IMG/VR virus record: IMGVR_UViG_3300027754_000005
Coordinates: 1 to 64,000 of that record
Source: a virus
Length of the DNA: 64,000 bases
Reading direction: 5' to 3' (one strand)
Position 1 is the stretch's first letter. Each line of letters starts with the position of its first letter. The notes beneath the pieces were generated by a model. It searched no databases. It was not told the origin of the DNA and saw only the letters and a program-made list of their open reading frames with translations. Position numbers and translations under genes: made by a program. This document shows, piece by piece, positions 47,645 to 57,244 of the stretch.

Positions 47645-50600
47645 TATTTTTTCACCTTACGTTTTGCTTCTAATAAATAACCCAATGCACCTTTGCTATC
47701 TAAAGACCGATGCTTGGTGTCATGTTTTTGTTTTTGTGATTTGATTGCTTTTAAAAATGAATCTAATACTTTAGCGCCTTGATCATTACTACCATTTCCC
47801 AATGCTGAAACTACATTGGCTGGAATTACAAATTCACCATTTGATAACATCGCTGGAATACTATCGCTTGTTCCAGTACCGGGGCCTTGCACATACTTGT
47901 TTTGCATAGATCCAAGACCACCCTCGCTGTAAAACTGAGGATTAAAACCTTGAGGAATAGATCCTCCATCAGCTTTACTAGGTATTGGATATAATGGTAT
48001 ACCACCCAAACCAAATAGATTGGCGTGTTGAGTTTGTTTACCACGCATTAATACGGGTTTTAAAGATAAATCATCGTCAGCTTTACCGCCAGTAGCAAGA
48101 TGCATTATACCACCATCGGCTGCGTTTTCAATTTCTTCCAAAGAGTTTGGATTAGGAGCTGGAGTAGCATAACTAACTGTTGGTACATTAAAGCTACCTA
48201 AAGGAGAAGCAATTTGCGATCCTTTTACAAAAGTACCTTTTGGTGCCGTTGGTGCTGTGGTTGCTAAAGAAGATAATCCTGCTGATGTGCCTGTTCCTAA
48301 TTTTAAACCAGCTAAAGCAGCAGCTAACCCAGCGGCAGTTAAACCCGCTGTTGCACCACTACTACCAGTTGTTGATGTTGTGCCACCACTGGTTGTACCA
48401 CCAGCTACTGTACCGCCACCATCAGTGGTACCACCAGCTACTGTACCGCCACCATCAGCTACTGTACCGCCACCACCAGCTACTGTGCCGCCACCATCAG
48501 TTGTGCCACCAGCTACTGTGCCACTACCATCAGTTGTGCCACCAGCTACTGTGCCACTACCAGTTGTTGTACCAGCTACTGTACCGCCACCATCAGTTGT
48601 GCCACCAGCTACTGTGCCACTACCAGTTGTTGTACCACTAGTACCAGTTTCAGTAGGTAGGTTACTAATAATATCCGTAGGAGTAAGGGCTGTTGGCGTT
48701 TCTGTAGGTAGATTATTTACTGGAGCATTAACAGTTTCTACTGGAGTAGGTGTTACTGGAGCATTAACAGTTTCTACTGGAGTAGGTGTTACTGGAGCAT
48801 TAACAGTTTCTACTGGAGTAGGTGTTACTGGAGCATTAACAGTTTCTACTGGAGTAGGTGTTGGTGTTACAGGCAGAGCACCAGTTTCTACTGGAGTAGG
48901 TGTTGGTGTTACAGGCAGAGCACCAGTTTCTACTGGAGTAGGTGTTGGTGTTACAGGCAGAGCACCAGTTTCTACTGGAGTAGGGGCATTATCCGTTGGT
49001 AAATTGCTAAGAATATCAATTGGTGAAACACCAGCATCCGTAGGTTGTGAAGTCGAATTTAAAATCTCTCCGGTATTTGGATCTGAAACAACTATACTAC
49101 CATCACCCATTGTTTCCGTAACAGTACCATCGGAGTTTTTAGTAGTATCAACCACAGTTTGTGATGGATCTTCTGCCACTGGCGTTTGAATGGGCACATA
49201 TGGAATAGGCGAACCACCACCAACATCAGTCATTGTGGGTGGAGCTCCTTCAACTGTTACATTTGCAGCAGTTTGACTCCCTGTAGTTGGTGGTTGATCT
49301 GGGTTAGCAAACGCATCAGCTAATTGATTGTAATATGAATCCGCTGTAGCGCTATTGGTTGGGGCTTGCATTGTGGCTACACCAGGAGACCAATTACTTG
49401 CTAATTGACCCTGTGAAATTTGATCTAAACCATGAAGATCATTAGCAATCACATTAGAAGTTTTAGCTAAATCTGCGTTGGTGTTAGAGTAATCAGTTAA
49501 CGCTGTTTTTAAACCATCCGAACTTGTTGTAAACGCTGTATATAAAGGTTCAATACTGGTTTTATATACATTAGCTAAATTTTGATTTGCTGTATCATAA
49601 GCAGCATATGCAGTATTAAATTGTGGTATTAAACTATTTAGTTGTGGTGCAAGACTGTTTGCTAAATCGTACGATGTTTTATCAGTTCTACCAGAAGCAT
49701 CATATTTTGCAACAGCACTATCATATTGTTTTTGTATTGGAACAACTTGATCGTACAAAGTTTTTGCGGTAGTTGCTAATTGTGTTGTATTGTCACGAAG
49801 ATCATTATATCCAGTTTTACTAATAGCATCAGATAACGCCATTTTATCTGTTTGATTTTGAGAATAAATACCATTTGCTTTATTTGCTGCATCGGCTAAA
49901 CTAGCTTGTTGTTCAGCCAATGTTGGATAATATTTAGCTAAATCGTCAGAAATTTTATCCGATTGGTTTTTTAAATACTGCGATGCTATATCCATAGTCA
50001 TCGGACCTTCAATACCAGCCAATGAAACAGTGCCATTGGGGGTTGGGGTACTGTAGTCGTGGATAGTAGCGGGTTCCGCACTAGCCGATGGAGCTGTTAA
50101 TAAACCTTTTCCTGCGTTTATACCAGCGCCTAAACCCATTCCTAAAGTAGAACCAATTGCTGCGTTTTCAGCACCAGTTAATACATCACCGCCAGTAGCT
50201 CCCGCTTTTGCTGCACCGACTCCCGTGCTTGCTAATATTTTAGATATGTTAGGATCAATACCAGCTTGTGTTAAACCAGTTGATGCCTGATTACCTAAAT
50301 ACGAAAGTCCTGTATTTAATGCAGTGTTGGCTAACATTGTCGAAGGATTTGCACCAGAAGCTAAACTTTTACTAGCAGATAATATTGCACTGCTTAACGC
50401 TGGACTATTAATACCATATTGCGCTAAAGTTTGACCAATACCACTTAATGATGCACCAGTAAGACCACCCATTAATGCACCAGTTAATGCGCCTTTTAAA
50501 GGATCTGTTCCTCTTATTAAGCTATTAACAGTGCCCATACCGCCACCATATAATGAACCACTACCTGCACTACTTAAAAGTTGTGATGCTACGGATGGTG

Positions 50601-51078
50601 TAAGTGAATTTATTCCTGTGTAGCCTAATTCACCATATGTTGGTCCCATGGCACCGGGCCCCAAACCTGTATAGCCTAATTCAGCATATGTTGGCCCCAT
50701 GGCACCAGCACCAACACCAGTAAGGGCAGCGGCACCAGAACCACCAGCGGATCCCACAGTAGCACCTGCAGATCCAGCGGCAGAACCACTGGCAGAATAT
50801 CCTGCAGCATAGTCAGCTGCTTCTAAAGCTGGTGCGGCTTCTGCCAAAAAAGCAGCCATATATGGTGCTGCTATAGCTAATGCGGCAACACCTAAAGTTG
50901 CCCAACCACCAGGGATGTTGTCGCCAACCGCTTTGTCTAACTGAGCACCGGCTTTACCAATAGCAGGACCAGGATCAATTTTAGCTAAAGCGCCCAATAC
51001 TCCACCACCACTGCCGTCTGTTCCTAGGGCTTTTGATACCGTATCAGTTATTGCACTAAATGGATTTACGCCGCTCAT
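47644..51078 (-). CDS. Large multi-domain virion protein with repeat linkers
   Basis: 1144 residues. The N-terminal ~340 are Gly/Ala/Ser-rich with hydrophobic helices (SGAAALTGVGAGAMG...). Residues ~370-560 form a helical, coiled-coil zone. Then come PVETVNAPVTPT and PTPTPVETGALPV repeats (about 705-790) and GTVAGGTTDGG repeats (about 815-900). The C-terminal ~100 residues hold GTGTSDSIPAMLSNGEFVIP, a motif widespread in phage virion proteins, followed by a basic tail. Membrane-penetration or tail-hub function is inferred. DNA repeats of 36 and 42 bp encode the linkers. Confidence 0.65.
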   Translation of the reverse strand: MSGVNPFSAITDTVSKALGTDGSGGGVLGALAKIDPGPAIGKAGAQLDKAVGDNIPGGWATLGVAALAIAAPYMAAFLAEAAPALEAADYAAGYSASGSAAGSAGATVGSAGGSGAAALTGVGAGAMGPTYAELGYTGLGPGAMGPTYGELGYTGINSLTPSVASQLLSSAGSGSLYGGGMGTVNSLIRGTDPLKGALTGALMGGLTGASLSGIGQTLAQYGINSPALSSAILSASKSLASGANPSTMLANTALNTGLSYLGNQASTGLTQAGIDPNISKILASTGVGAAKAGATGGDVLTGAENAAIGSTLGMGLGAGINAGKGLLTAPSASAEPATIHDYSTPTPNGTVSLAGIEGPMTMDIASQYLKNQSDKISDDLAKYYPTLAEQQASLADAANKANGIYSQNQTDKMALSDAISKTGYNDLRDNTTQLATTAKTLYDQVVPIQKQYDSAVAKYDASGRTDKTSYDLANSLAPQLNSLIPQFNTAYAAYDTANQNLANVYKTSIEPLYTAFTTSSDGLKTALTDYSNTNADLAKTSNVIANDLHGLDQISQGQLASNWSPGVATMQAPTNSATADSYYNQLADAFANPDQPPTTGSQTAANVTVEGAPPTMTDVGGGSPIPYVPIQTPVAEDPSQTVVDTTKNSDGTVTETMGDGSIVVSDPNTGEILNSTSQPTDAGVSPIDILSNLPTDNAPTPVETGALPVTPTPTPVETGALPVTPTPTPVETGALPVTPTPTPVETVNAPVTPTPVETVNAPVTPTPVETVNAPVTPTPVETVNAPVNNLPTETPTALTPTDIISNLPTETGTSGTTTGSGTVAGGTTDGGGTVAGTTTGSGTVAGGTTDGSGTVAGGTTDGGGTVAGGGGTVADGGGTVAGGTTDGGGTVAGGTTSGGTTSTTGSSGATAGLTAAGLAAALAGLKLGTGTSAGLSSLATTAPTAPKGTFVKGSQIASPLGSFNVPTVSYATPAPNPNSLEEIENAADGGIMHLATGGKADDDLSLKPVLMRGKQTQHANLFGLGGIPLYPIPSKADGGSIPQGFNPQFYSEGGLGSMQNKYVQGPGTGTSDSIPAMLSNGEFVIPANVVSALGNGSNDQGAKVLDSFLKAIKSQKQKHDTKHRSLDSKGALGYLLEAKRKVKK
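48390..48985. repeat. Tandem repeats encoding the linkers of the 1144-residue protein
   Basis: About four 36-bp units at 48,720-48,850 and three 42-bp units at 48,850-48,985 (encode PVETVNAPVTPT and PTPTPVETGALPV types), plus short GTVAGGTTDGG-type units at 48,390-48,640. The perfect repetition suggests recent slippage or recombination. Confidence 0.85.
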
Positions 51079-51455
51079 AAGTCAGCCATCCATTTATAAC
51101 GCTCAATGTTTGAATTTTGTATTTTTAAACCAAGGCTAGTTAATAGCTGTAATGTTTTTTGTAAAATAGGACCGCCGTCTTCACCATACACGCGTTTAAA
51201 TCCACCTTTTTTGGTTTCTTTAATAAAGTGTTGCATGGCGCTTTTTACTTTTTGTGGGGTATCGCAAGTGAAAAAATTAATTTCTCCACAGCCTTTTCCC
51301 AAGTTTATTAAAAACAAAACAGAGTCATTAAATTGTATAACTATTGCCTGATGTTTATTTTTCATTGCCACCATCGTTTCCAATAGACGAGCAGTGTCTT
51401 CTTGGCTATGGCCAAAACGTTTCTGGTCTTCGGTAATAATCTCAGATGGTGTCAT
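51075..51455 (-). CDS. Small alpha/beta protein of unknown function
   Basis: 126 residues (MTPSEIITEDQKRFGHSQED...). Helical start, then strand-helix-strand (QAIVIQFNDSVLFLINLGKG, NFFTCDTPQKVKSAMQHF), then LGLKIQNSNIERYKWMADL. Reminiscent of small GNAT-like or chaperone-like proteins seen beside phage virion genes, but I cannot assign it. First gene of its unit behind the degenerate promoter copy J. It overlaps the 1144-residue gene by ATGA. Confidence 0.6.
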   Translation of the reverse strand: MTPSEIITEDQKRFGHSQEDTARLLETMVAMKNKHQAIVIQFNDSVLFLINLGKGCGEINFFTCDTPQKVKSAMQHFIKETKKGGFKRVYGEDGGPILQKTLQLLTSLGLKIQNSNIERYKWMADL

Positions 51456-51464
51456 AGTCTATTT

Positions 51465-51497
51465 ATACTAATACGCAGTTTTGGAGTTTTGTGCCCT
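51465..51497 (-). promoter_or_regulatory. Degenerate phage promoter-like element, copy J
   Basis: The minus strand reads AGGGCA (51492-51497), then 14 nt, then TGCGTATTAGTAT (51465-51477), which matches TTTGCATAAGTAG at 8 of 13 positions. The spacing is exactly as in the strong copies. It is followed by TATAAATAG, 10 bp before the start codon at 51455. Confidence 0.5.
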
Positions 51498-51500
51498 AAA

Positions 51501-51767
51501 TCAACGACTTGGGCCGTTGATTGATAATGCTAAGTCTCTAGCCCAATCCTGCCAGTTTTCATAATTTGCTGGGTCAGATACTGGGTACGCCGAAAAGGTT
51601 TGTAGCTGTGCTATCTGTGAGGCGATGGTTTTCCAGTCGTCCTCTATACTTGTGCCAATTGGCTCTTGTCCATAGTAAATGATAAAATTACCATTCCAAT
51701 CTTCCCAGCTCATGTAATCTGGAGAAAACGGAAAAAATGCTTCAGTTTTACGGACGCTCATCACCAA
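51501..51767 (-). CDS. Small virion-associated protein
   Basis: 88 residues (or 86 from ATG 51761). Aromatic-rich (FFPFSPDYMSWEDWNGNFII), with a helix (DWKTIASQIAQLQTF) and YENWQDWARDLALSING. Similar small proteins sit behind tail-hub genes in podophages, and I know no function. It overlaps the 708-residue gene by 20 nt. Confidence 0.6.
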   Translation of the reverse strand: MVMSVRKTEAFFPFSPDYMSWEDWNGNFIIYYGQEPIGTSIEDDWKTIASQIAQLQTFSAYPVSDPANYENWQDWARDLALSINGPSR

Positions 51768-53874
51768 ACTCAGCAGTAATTAGGTTACGCCCCATCTCGT
51801 AGTTACCATCAATGTCGTTAGAAACAAATTGTAAACGAACTAAGCGGTGCTCTACTCGTAGGTCAATCTTACCAGTTTCTTGGGTAAAGTAGTACGGGCC
51901 AGAGTTTTCTTCGTACTGACCAGATGCAAACTTACGTCCTAAAATAGTCATCGCCATGGTGCCAGATTGTAAAAAGTTAGGCTCAACGCGGCGTAAGTGC
52001 ATACGACGATTGATTCCCATAAAGCTCTCTTGGCTTGGTGTACCAGTTAACCAACTAATATCGTTAGTAGTAATGCTGGAGTACACAGCTAGTTCGTTTT
52101 GCGGAGTTACTTGGTTTAGTCCATGCTCATGTTGCCAAATTGTGTAGCCACCAGAAATAGGGAACACTAACGTGCCAGCGGGTACGGAGACAGTAATTGC
52201 TGTTGCCAATGTGACTAACGTGGAGTTGTATGTAAAGTCAAAAACACTGGCAGTTACATCATAAACTTTTCTTGGGTCGTTTAAGTCAGTAGAAAACACA
52301 ACGTGACTACCTGGAGGTAGTGTTCCAGAAATGTTTCCTTCTAAGTAAAATTGACTTGATGTCGGTGCTGGTGCACCTACTGGTGTTGTAATAATTGTGT
52401 CTGGGTTACTAACTGTTGTATCGTACTCCCAACCAGCCCAAATAGGCGTTGGAAATAACTCAGTAGTGTAGCCACAAGAACGACGAGCACCAATAGCAGA
52501 ACCTGCGTCATACCACAACTTATCTTTTACATTGTAAATAATAGCATCGGTACACTCAGTTGCCGTGCCTCTAGGATAGAAAAACCAAATCTCGTTGTAC
52601 CTTGGAACCTTGGTAGCCCAAACTTTTTGACGTTGTGTATAGTTAATGTTATCAAATAACCAGTTTACGTTCTTGTCGTTTGGCAATACTTGCACAGTAC
52701 CACCGTACAAGTAAAATCTATCAACACCCATCCAGAAGAATATGCCATCCATTTCAACGACAGCGTTGGACGACATGATAGAGATTTGGCTAGAAACAAT
52801 GTCATAAGACCAATATACTTGTGTAGCTTGTGAGTTAAACGACACACGAATTAAGCTGTCAGTAGACCAAAACAAGCCAGACGGTGCGTTAGTACCACCA
52901 CGCATTGGCATACCTTTAACAATCTTTGATGAAGATACGTTTACTTGGTTAGCTAGTGGACCGTTCCAGTCGTATAAGGTTTGCTCGTTGTAAACATTGC
53001 TTACATTATTGTTGGCAATATATCCATGCGATCCATACACAAAGATAAATGGGTATAGTACACAAACACCACCATCTACAGAAATAGTTTGGTATGTTGG
53101 GTTTTGACCAGCACTGTCAGATAGTCCAGTAAAATTAAATTGATTATTCGGATCTGGAGATACATTACCCACTAATATTTGAGACTCAACACCGCTGTCA
53201 ATGTTTTGTAAGTTTAAGCCAGGGTGAGCAATTAAATTTAATGTTCCACCCGATGGGCTAAACTGCGCATCAAATTGCCAGTTATTTCTATCATCCGCTG
53301 TAAATAAAGTGCCTTTTAACCAGGTCTGCGTAATGGTTCCTGCAGGAGCCGCTGGACTAAATATAATAGTCGTGCTATTTGTGACCCCACCAGTGTACGT
53401 TGCTGAACTAACAGTATAGGCTGTTGCAACACTAGAATTGGTAAAAATAATTTCTTCGCCAGCAGCAAATACTGCAGTGCCGTCACCAGCAATAGTAATT
53501 TGTGTAGTAGTATTTGCAGTTACCGTAGCCTGAACAATTCCGGGTAACATGTTGGCAATGTACGGGCCACTACCAGAGCCATAAGTTGTTCCAGTGGTAA
53601 ATACATCTAAAGTATCAGCAGTTCCAGCAAAAACATAGTTAACACCATTGTACGGAATGTTAATCATGCCGCGGTAGATGCCATTAAAACTAGTGAACAA
53701 TGTGGCAAAGCCACCTATTTTCTTAGGGTCGCCACGTTGAAAACGGCACCATACGCCGTCGGTGTACTGATCAGCTTGGAACACGGTACCGTCGCGTTTA
53801 ATTCCAGGCTGTACTACTAGGCTGTAAATCCTTGTGTACTGCGACATGTCCTGTTGCTGATTATCAGCCGCCAT
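51748..53874 (-). CDS. P22 gp10-like tail stabilisation (tail hub) protein
   Basis: 708 residues. The opening (YSLVVQPGIKRDGTVFQADQYTDGVWCRF, in two pieces) and the all-beta propeller-like body (GVNYVFAGTADTLDVFTTG, FSTDLNDPRKVYDVTA) match tail-hub/stabilisation proteins of P22-type podoviruses, which plug the portal-adaptor channel after packaging. It sits next to the adaptor genes at 55138 and 55755. This supports a short-tailed virion. Starts at ATG 53874 right behind the 419-residue gene. Confidence 0.75.
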   Translation of the reverse strand: MAADNQQQDMSQYTRIYSLVVQPGIKRDGTVFQADQYTDGVWCRFQRGDPKKIGGFATLFTSFNGIYRGMINIPYNGVNYVFAGTADTLDVFTTGTTYGSGSGPYIANMLPGIVQATVTANTTTQITIAGDGTAVFAAGEEIIFTNSSVATAYTVSSATYTGGVTNSTTIIFSPAAPAGTITQTWLKGTLFTADDRNNWQFDAQFSPSGGTLNLIAHPGLNLQNIDSGVESQILVGNVSPDPNNQFNFTGLSDSAGQNPTYQTISVDGGVCVLYPFIFVYGSHGYIANNNVSNVYNEQTLYDWNGPLANQVNVSSSKIVKGMPMRGGTNAPSGLFWSTDSLIRVSFNSQATQVYWSYDIVSSQISIMSSNAVVEMDGIFFWMGVDRFYLYGGTVQVLPNDKNVNWLFDNINYTQRQKVWATKVPRYNEIWFFYPRGTATECTDAIIYNVKDKLWYDAGSAIGARRSCGYTTELFPTPIWAGWEYDTTVSNPDTIITTPVGAPAPTSSQFYLEGNISGTLPPGSHVVFSTDLNDPRKVYDVTASVFDFTYNSTLVTLATAITVSVPAGTLVFPISGGYTIWQHEHGLNQVTPQNELAVYSSITTNDISWLTGTPSQESFMGINRRMHLRRVEPNFLQSGTMAMTILGRKFASGQYEENSGPYYFTQETGKIDLRVEHRLVRLQFVSNDIDGNYEMGRNLITAEFGDERP

Positions 53875-55134
53875 TTAGAACGTTCCACCACTAATTAAGT
53901 CTGCTGTTAGTGTTGCATTAACTTTCATTTTTGGCAACAATGTGTTGGTGTTGTCCATGTATGCCATTTGAACACCATTGGCAGAAAAGCCAAGAATATT
54001 AGCGCCTACTAAGTACATGCCCGTGGTTGCGTCTGATATAAATGAATAGGACGGTGCTGCAGCAATGCCGTCAACGGCGTAGAAGAGGTTACTAGCCGTT
54101 GAAGTTAACAAGTACAAATTCTGGCTGTCACTTAAAACAGTGGCAATGTTGCCGGTAGTAACAACCAATGGTGGCTGTGCGCTACCTTGAATTTCAAACT
54201 CAATATTATAGTCTGCGTGACCTGTGTCATTTAAAAATATGTAAAGTTGTGTAGTAGCGGGCAACGTAACAGTTAGTGTTGTTGAGCGACTACCAGTCTG
54301 TGCAATGTAAGTTTGAATAATTGGCGCAAACGTTACTAAGCTAAACGTAGATCCAACAATAGAGTCAACGTCATAGGTTGCTGAAGTAAATGTTATGTTT
54401 GCTGGAGCGGCCAAGCCAACGGTTATAAAATTACCAGTGTTAACATCAAAAACAATAAACCCAGAATCGCCAGGGTTTGCTGTAACGCTACTAACGCCGT
54501 TGATTGTGTTTGGTGAAGGTGCATTGATAGCCAACGCACCAGTTCCATTGTTTCTAAATCCAATGTACCAACCAGTTGAAAGAGACGCAATTGTTGGTAA
54601 TGTAAATGTGCCAGCGCCACTGTTCCAAGAAAAAGTAGAGGCACGACTTGCGTCGTTAATTGTTGGGCTTGTGGTTACATTTACAATGTTTTGTGTGGTC
54701 GCTAATTGACCAGCTATGGTAGCTAAACCGGCGCCTTGAAGAGTTGCTGCGTCAGCGTACGATGTGCCCGCACCGAACTCAATGCTATCCCAAACACCAC
54801 CCACAGAGCTATTATCAGTAAGGTATACATAACGAGCCATGCCGACTGTGATTGTAATTGTCTGACCACCAGCCGCGTCTTCTAAAACAAAACTGTTTGC
54901 ACCCAGGTTACGAATAAGAATGTCTTCACCTACAGAACCCTGAGTGGCATCTGGTAAACTAATGGTTAGGCCGCTAGTAGAGGCAACGCAGTCCATAATA
55001 CGGGCAGAAGGTACTTGTGTAGGATTAACTACTGCAGGCCAATAAAGCTGAGTATCTTCACTAAACGACAGAGCGTAATACGATACGTCCGTTGGCTGGA
55101 TAACATTGCCGGTAAATGGGGAAGTAAAAGTCAT
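53875..55134 (-). CDS. Putative tail fibre or needle-like virion protein
   Basis: 419 residues, Thr/Ser/Ala/Gly-rich and beta-rich, with few charged residues. It has repeated strand-turn units (TFTLPTIASLSTGWYIGFRNNG) and ends with a short Ala/Leu/Thr segment (TLTADLISGGTF) that also suits trimeric fibres. No enzyme motif. It lies directly between the hub and adaptor genes (zero and 3 bp gaps). Tail needle or short fibre is inferred. Confidence 0.6.
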   Translation of the reverse strand: MTFTSPFTGNVIQPTDVSYYALSFSEDTQLYWPAVVNPTQVPSARIMDCVASTSGLTISLPDATQGSVGEDILIRNLGANSFVLEDAAGGQTITITVGMARYVYLTDNSSVGGVWDSIEFGAGTSYADAATLQGAGLATIAGQLATTQNIVNVTTSPTINDASRASTFSWNSGAGTFTLPTIASLSTGWYIGFRNNGTGALAINAPSPNTINGVSSVTANPGDSGFIVFDVNTGNFITVGLAAPANITFTSATYDVDSIVGSTFSLVTFAPIIQTYIAQTGSRSTTLTVTLPATTQLYIFLNDTGHADYNIEFEIQGSAQPPLVVTTGNIATVLSDSQNLYLLTSTASNLFYAVDGIAAAPSYSFISDATTGMYLVGANILGFSANGVQMAYMDNTNTLLPKMKVNATLTADLISGGTF

Positions 55135-55137
55135 ATA

Positions 55138-55758
55138 TTAAGGTTCCTGTACCGAAGTATTTCTGTCCACTCGGCGTGTATTGTCTTCTTTTTTCAAGGC
55201 GGCCAATGCGTCTGTATAGTAGCCCTTCCAAATAGGCAACTTATCTAATGCTTTTAAGTATCCTTGAGCTTGTAACAATGTGCCAAATAGCATTGCTTGA
55301 GGAGCTTCTCTAGTAAACAGATTTTGTTGATTGGATGTATCTAATGGTTGAATTTCACTGTAGTAAATAATTTCTACAGGATAGTCTGCGTCTGGTTCTG
55401 GAGCAAAAGCCCAATTATTGTAATCATACTCTCCATAATACAAGGGTACATTTGGGGTTGACTCAGACTGGTATTGTGCTATGTAGTCTTGTGAACGCAT
55501 TAGCATTGGCTTACCATTAGTCTTTAGTGAGACTGTTTTTCTCCAGCGGGCTGGCTTAGCAAGAACTACTTGGTTTTCAAGTAGTGTTGTTTCAACAACT
55601 GTCAACTGCAACAAAGTCTTTAACTCGGCAGCAATAGCAGACTCAGCCAATCCAATTAGGTTAGGAATCTGAGCAACAAATTGAGCGTCGTTGCGCTCCA
55701 TGTAGTTAATTACATCTTGTATGAGGTTATCATACGTCATCTGATATGCGCTGGTCAT
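55138..55758 (-). CDS. Head-to-tail adaptor-like protein
   Basis: 206 residues. Helical start (YDNLIQDVINYMERNDAQFV, IGLAESAIAAELKTLLQL), a central beta part and C-terminal helices (TLLQAQGYLKALDKLPIW). This helix-beta-helix layout is that of phage adaptor proteins (HK97 gp6/T7 gp11 type) that form the ring under the portal. It overlaps the 355-residue gene by 4 bp (ATGA). Confidence 0.7.
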   Translation of the reverse strand: MTSAYQMTYDNLIQDVINYMERNDAQFVAQIPNLIGLAESAIAAELKTLLQLTVVETTLLENQVVLAKPARWRKTVSLKTNGKPMLMRSQDYIAQYQSESTPNVPLYYGEYDYNNWAFAPEPDADYPVEIIYYSEIQPLDTSNQQNLFTREAPQAMLFGTLLQAQGYLKALDKLPIWKGYYTDALAALKKEDNTRRVDRNTSVQEP

Positions 55759-56822
55759 CTTGTGTAATAACTTATGTTAGGCTGAAAGTAAATAGGCGAC
55801 TTATCACGTTCTTCATCACTAGCTTGCAAAAATAATTTATCCGCTTGTTGTTCTAAATACGCAACACGCGCAAGATCGGTGTTCGGTAATTGCATAGACA
55901 ATTTATGCGATAACGAGGCTTGAACAGAAGCAATCCAGCGATTAGGAATGTACAGCTCATTTGTTAATGAGCCAACATCTTGCATTTGCTTTTCAATCAA
56001 CAATTGAAACATTTGAAAGTCGTTGTTTGGCACGGGCCATAGATACATCTTAGGCTCGATCTGACGATCGTACCAATACTGCAGTGAGCGTTGGCTTGGG
56101 AATTGTTTGTTTGGGAGATTCCAGTAATCGTCTTTGTTTAAGCGAGCCAAAGGAATAACTTGCTGGCTGGTTGAAAAAACGATTTGACGTACTGAAAAGG
56201 TTGTTGCTACTGTCTCTCTAAGACGGTAGAATGTGTTGACTGGAGTAATAGATAGAGGAAAATAAGCCCATTCTCTGTCTGATAAGGTGGTCTCTGGAAG
56301 CTGCAGTACTGTAGTCCAAGTAATTCCATCGGTACTGGTTTCGTATGCAAAGTTGTAGGTCTGCGTACCACCGCCAGTAGCGTAGCCATTAAAGCCGATG
56401 TAGTATACGCTTTGACCGCCTTGATAGTATAAACCAAACCAGTTCTCAAGTGCAGTAGAAGTAGAAACAATGTCTAAGTTCTGAGCAAATACTGCAGGGG
56501 AGTCTGGATTAGCAACTGGCAGATATTCGTCAGCTTCTGAGTTGATGATATAGACCCAATTGGCTTCACGCACATCAATTGTAGTAGCTGGAAGGTTAAG
56601 ATATTGTTGTGCTGTTACAGCACCAACCAATTTGTTTTCCAACAGCCAAAGGTTTACGCCTAAATTAGATAAATTTTGAAGATTGTAAAAAAGAGCTTGT
56701 TTACCCGCATTGATATATTCAGGCGTGATTTCTTCTGCTATTCTACCAGCATCACGATATGCATAAGAAATAAGTTGGTCAACATTGATTTTTGTGTCGC
56801 CAGTGGTGCCTGAATAAGCCAT
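55755..56822 (-). CDS. Adaptor-like tail protein with inserted beta domain
   Basis: 355 residues. The N-terminal helices (VDQLISYAYRDAGRIAEEIT) and C-terminal helices (SLSHKLSMQLPNTDLARVAYLEQQADKLF) match P22 gp4-type adaptors. Residues ~115-225 are an inserted beta sandwich (YYIGFNGYATGGGTQTYNFA) that resembles a carbohydrate-binding domain. It probably builds the portal-tail junction together with 55138. The insert may reach outward and decorate the tail. Confidence 0.7.
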   Translation of the reverse strand: MAYSGTTGDTKINVDQLISYAYRDAGRIAEEITPEYINAGKQALFYNLQNLSNLGVNLWLLENKLVGAVTAQQYLNLPATTIDVREANWVYIINSEADEYLPVANPDSPAVFAQNLDIVSTSTALENWFGLYYQGGQSVYYIGFNGYATGGGTQTYNFAYETSTDGITWTTVLQLPETTLSDREWAYFPLSITPVNTFYRLRETVATTFSVRQIVFSTSQQVIPLARLNKDDYWNLPNKQFPSQRSLQYWYDRQIEPKMYLWPVPNNDFQMFQLLIEKQMQDVGSLTNELYIPNRWIASVQASLSHKLSMQLPNTDLARVAYLEQQADKLFLQASDEERDKSPIYFQPNISYYTR

Positions 56823-56824
56823 TG

Positions 56825-56992
56825 TTAACGTCCTCTACCAGCGGTGCGTTTGGGCACTTTATTAGGTAATTTGTTTGATGATGGACCCGCTTTTACAAAC
56901 TCTTTGCCAACCTTTTTAGGAATGCCAAGAGTTGATTTACCAGCGGCGGCTGCGTACATAGCGCCCTTTTGAGCTTTAGATTCGTATGGCAT
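56825..56992 (-). CDS. Small basic virion-type protein
   Basis: 55 residues from ATG 56992 ([20 protein letters not shown]...). The [28 protein letters not shown] pattern recurs in small phage proteins near portals and adaptors. Basic, probably disordered, DNA-binding perhaps. TAATG overlap with the upstream gene. Confidence 0.65.
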   Translation of the reverse strand: MPYESKAQKGAMYAAAAGKSTLGIPKKVGKEFVKAGPSSNKLPNKVPKRTAGRGR

Positions 56993-57186
56993 TAGCAGGC
57001 CTTTCCGCCTTTTCTCATGGCACGACCACCGCCACAAAGTTTTGAAAGATTAGTTTTTTTGCCTTCATGTGACTGTTTGTCGTGCATAGCAAAAGCTTTT
57101 TTAATGATCTTTTTGTCCTGTTTGATATCATCCATATCAACAGAACCGCCAGCTTTCATTTTAGGAAGACACTTAAAATCGTCCAT
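56992..57186 (-). CDS. Small basic Cys-containing protein
   Basis: 64 residues from ATG 57186 ([20 protein letters not shown]...). Acidic start, then Lys/Gly-rich ([20 protein letters not shown]). AAAGGG lies upstream. Promoter copy E is 26 bp upstream. First gene of the tail-adaptor unit. Unknown function. Confidence 0.6.
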   Translation of the reverse strand: MDDFKCLPKMKAGGSVDMDDIKQDKKIIKKAFAMHDKQSHEGKKTNLSKLCGGGRAMRKGGKAC

Positions 57187-57211
57187 GGTATACCCTTTCA
57201 ATTATCTATAT

Positions 57212-57244
57212 CTACTTATGCAAAAAAGGAGCAATTTATGCCCC
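57212..57244 (-). promoter_or_regulatory. Phage promoter-like element, copy E
   Basis: The minus strand reads GGGGCA (57239-57244), 14 nt, TTTGCATAAGTAG (57212-57224). It heads the adaptor and tail-hub unit. Confidence 0.75.
57222..57244 (-). terminator. Terminator of lysis unit overlapping promoter E
   Basis: The minus strand reads GGGGCA-TAAAT-TGCTCC-TTTTTT, a 6-bp stem (one G-T pair) plus T run. The stem is also the -35-like hexamer and spacer of promoter E, and the T run leads into TTTGCATAAGTAG. Confidence 0.65.

Noticed and set aside
48240-49189. Plus-strand ORFs of 133 and 310 residues
   Set aside because: Antisense shadows of the tandem-repeat linkers of the 1144-residue virion gene.
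41084-57186. Tape measure / contractile tail cluster
   Set aside because: No sheath, tube, baseplate or chaperone-frameshift pair is seen; adaptor and hub proteins fit a short tail.
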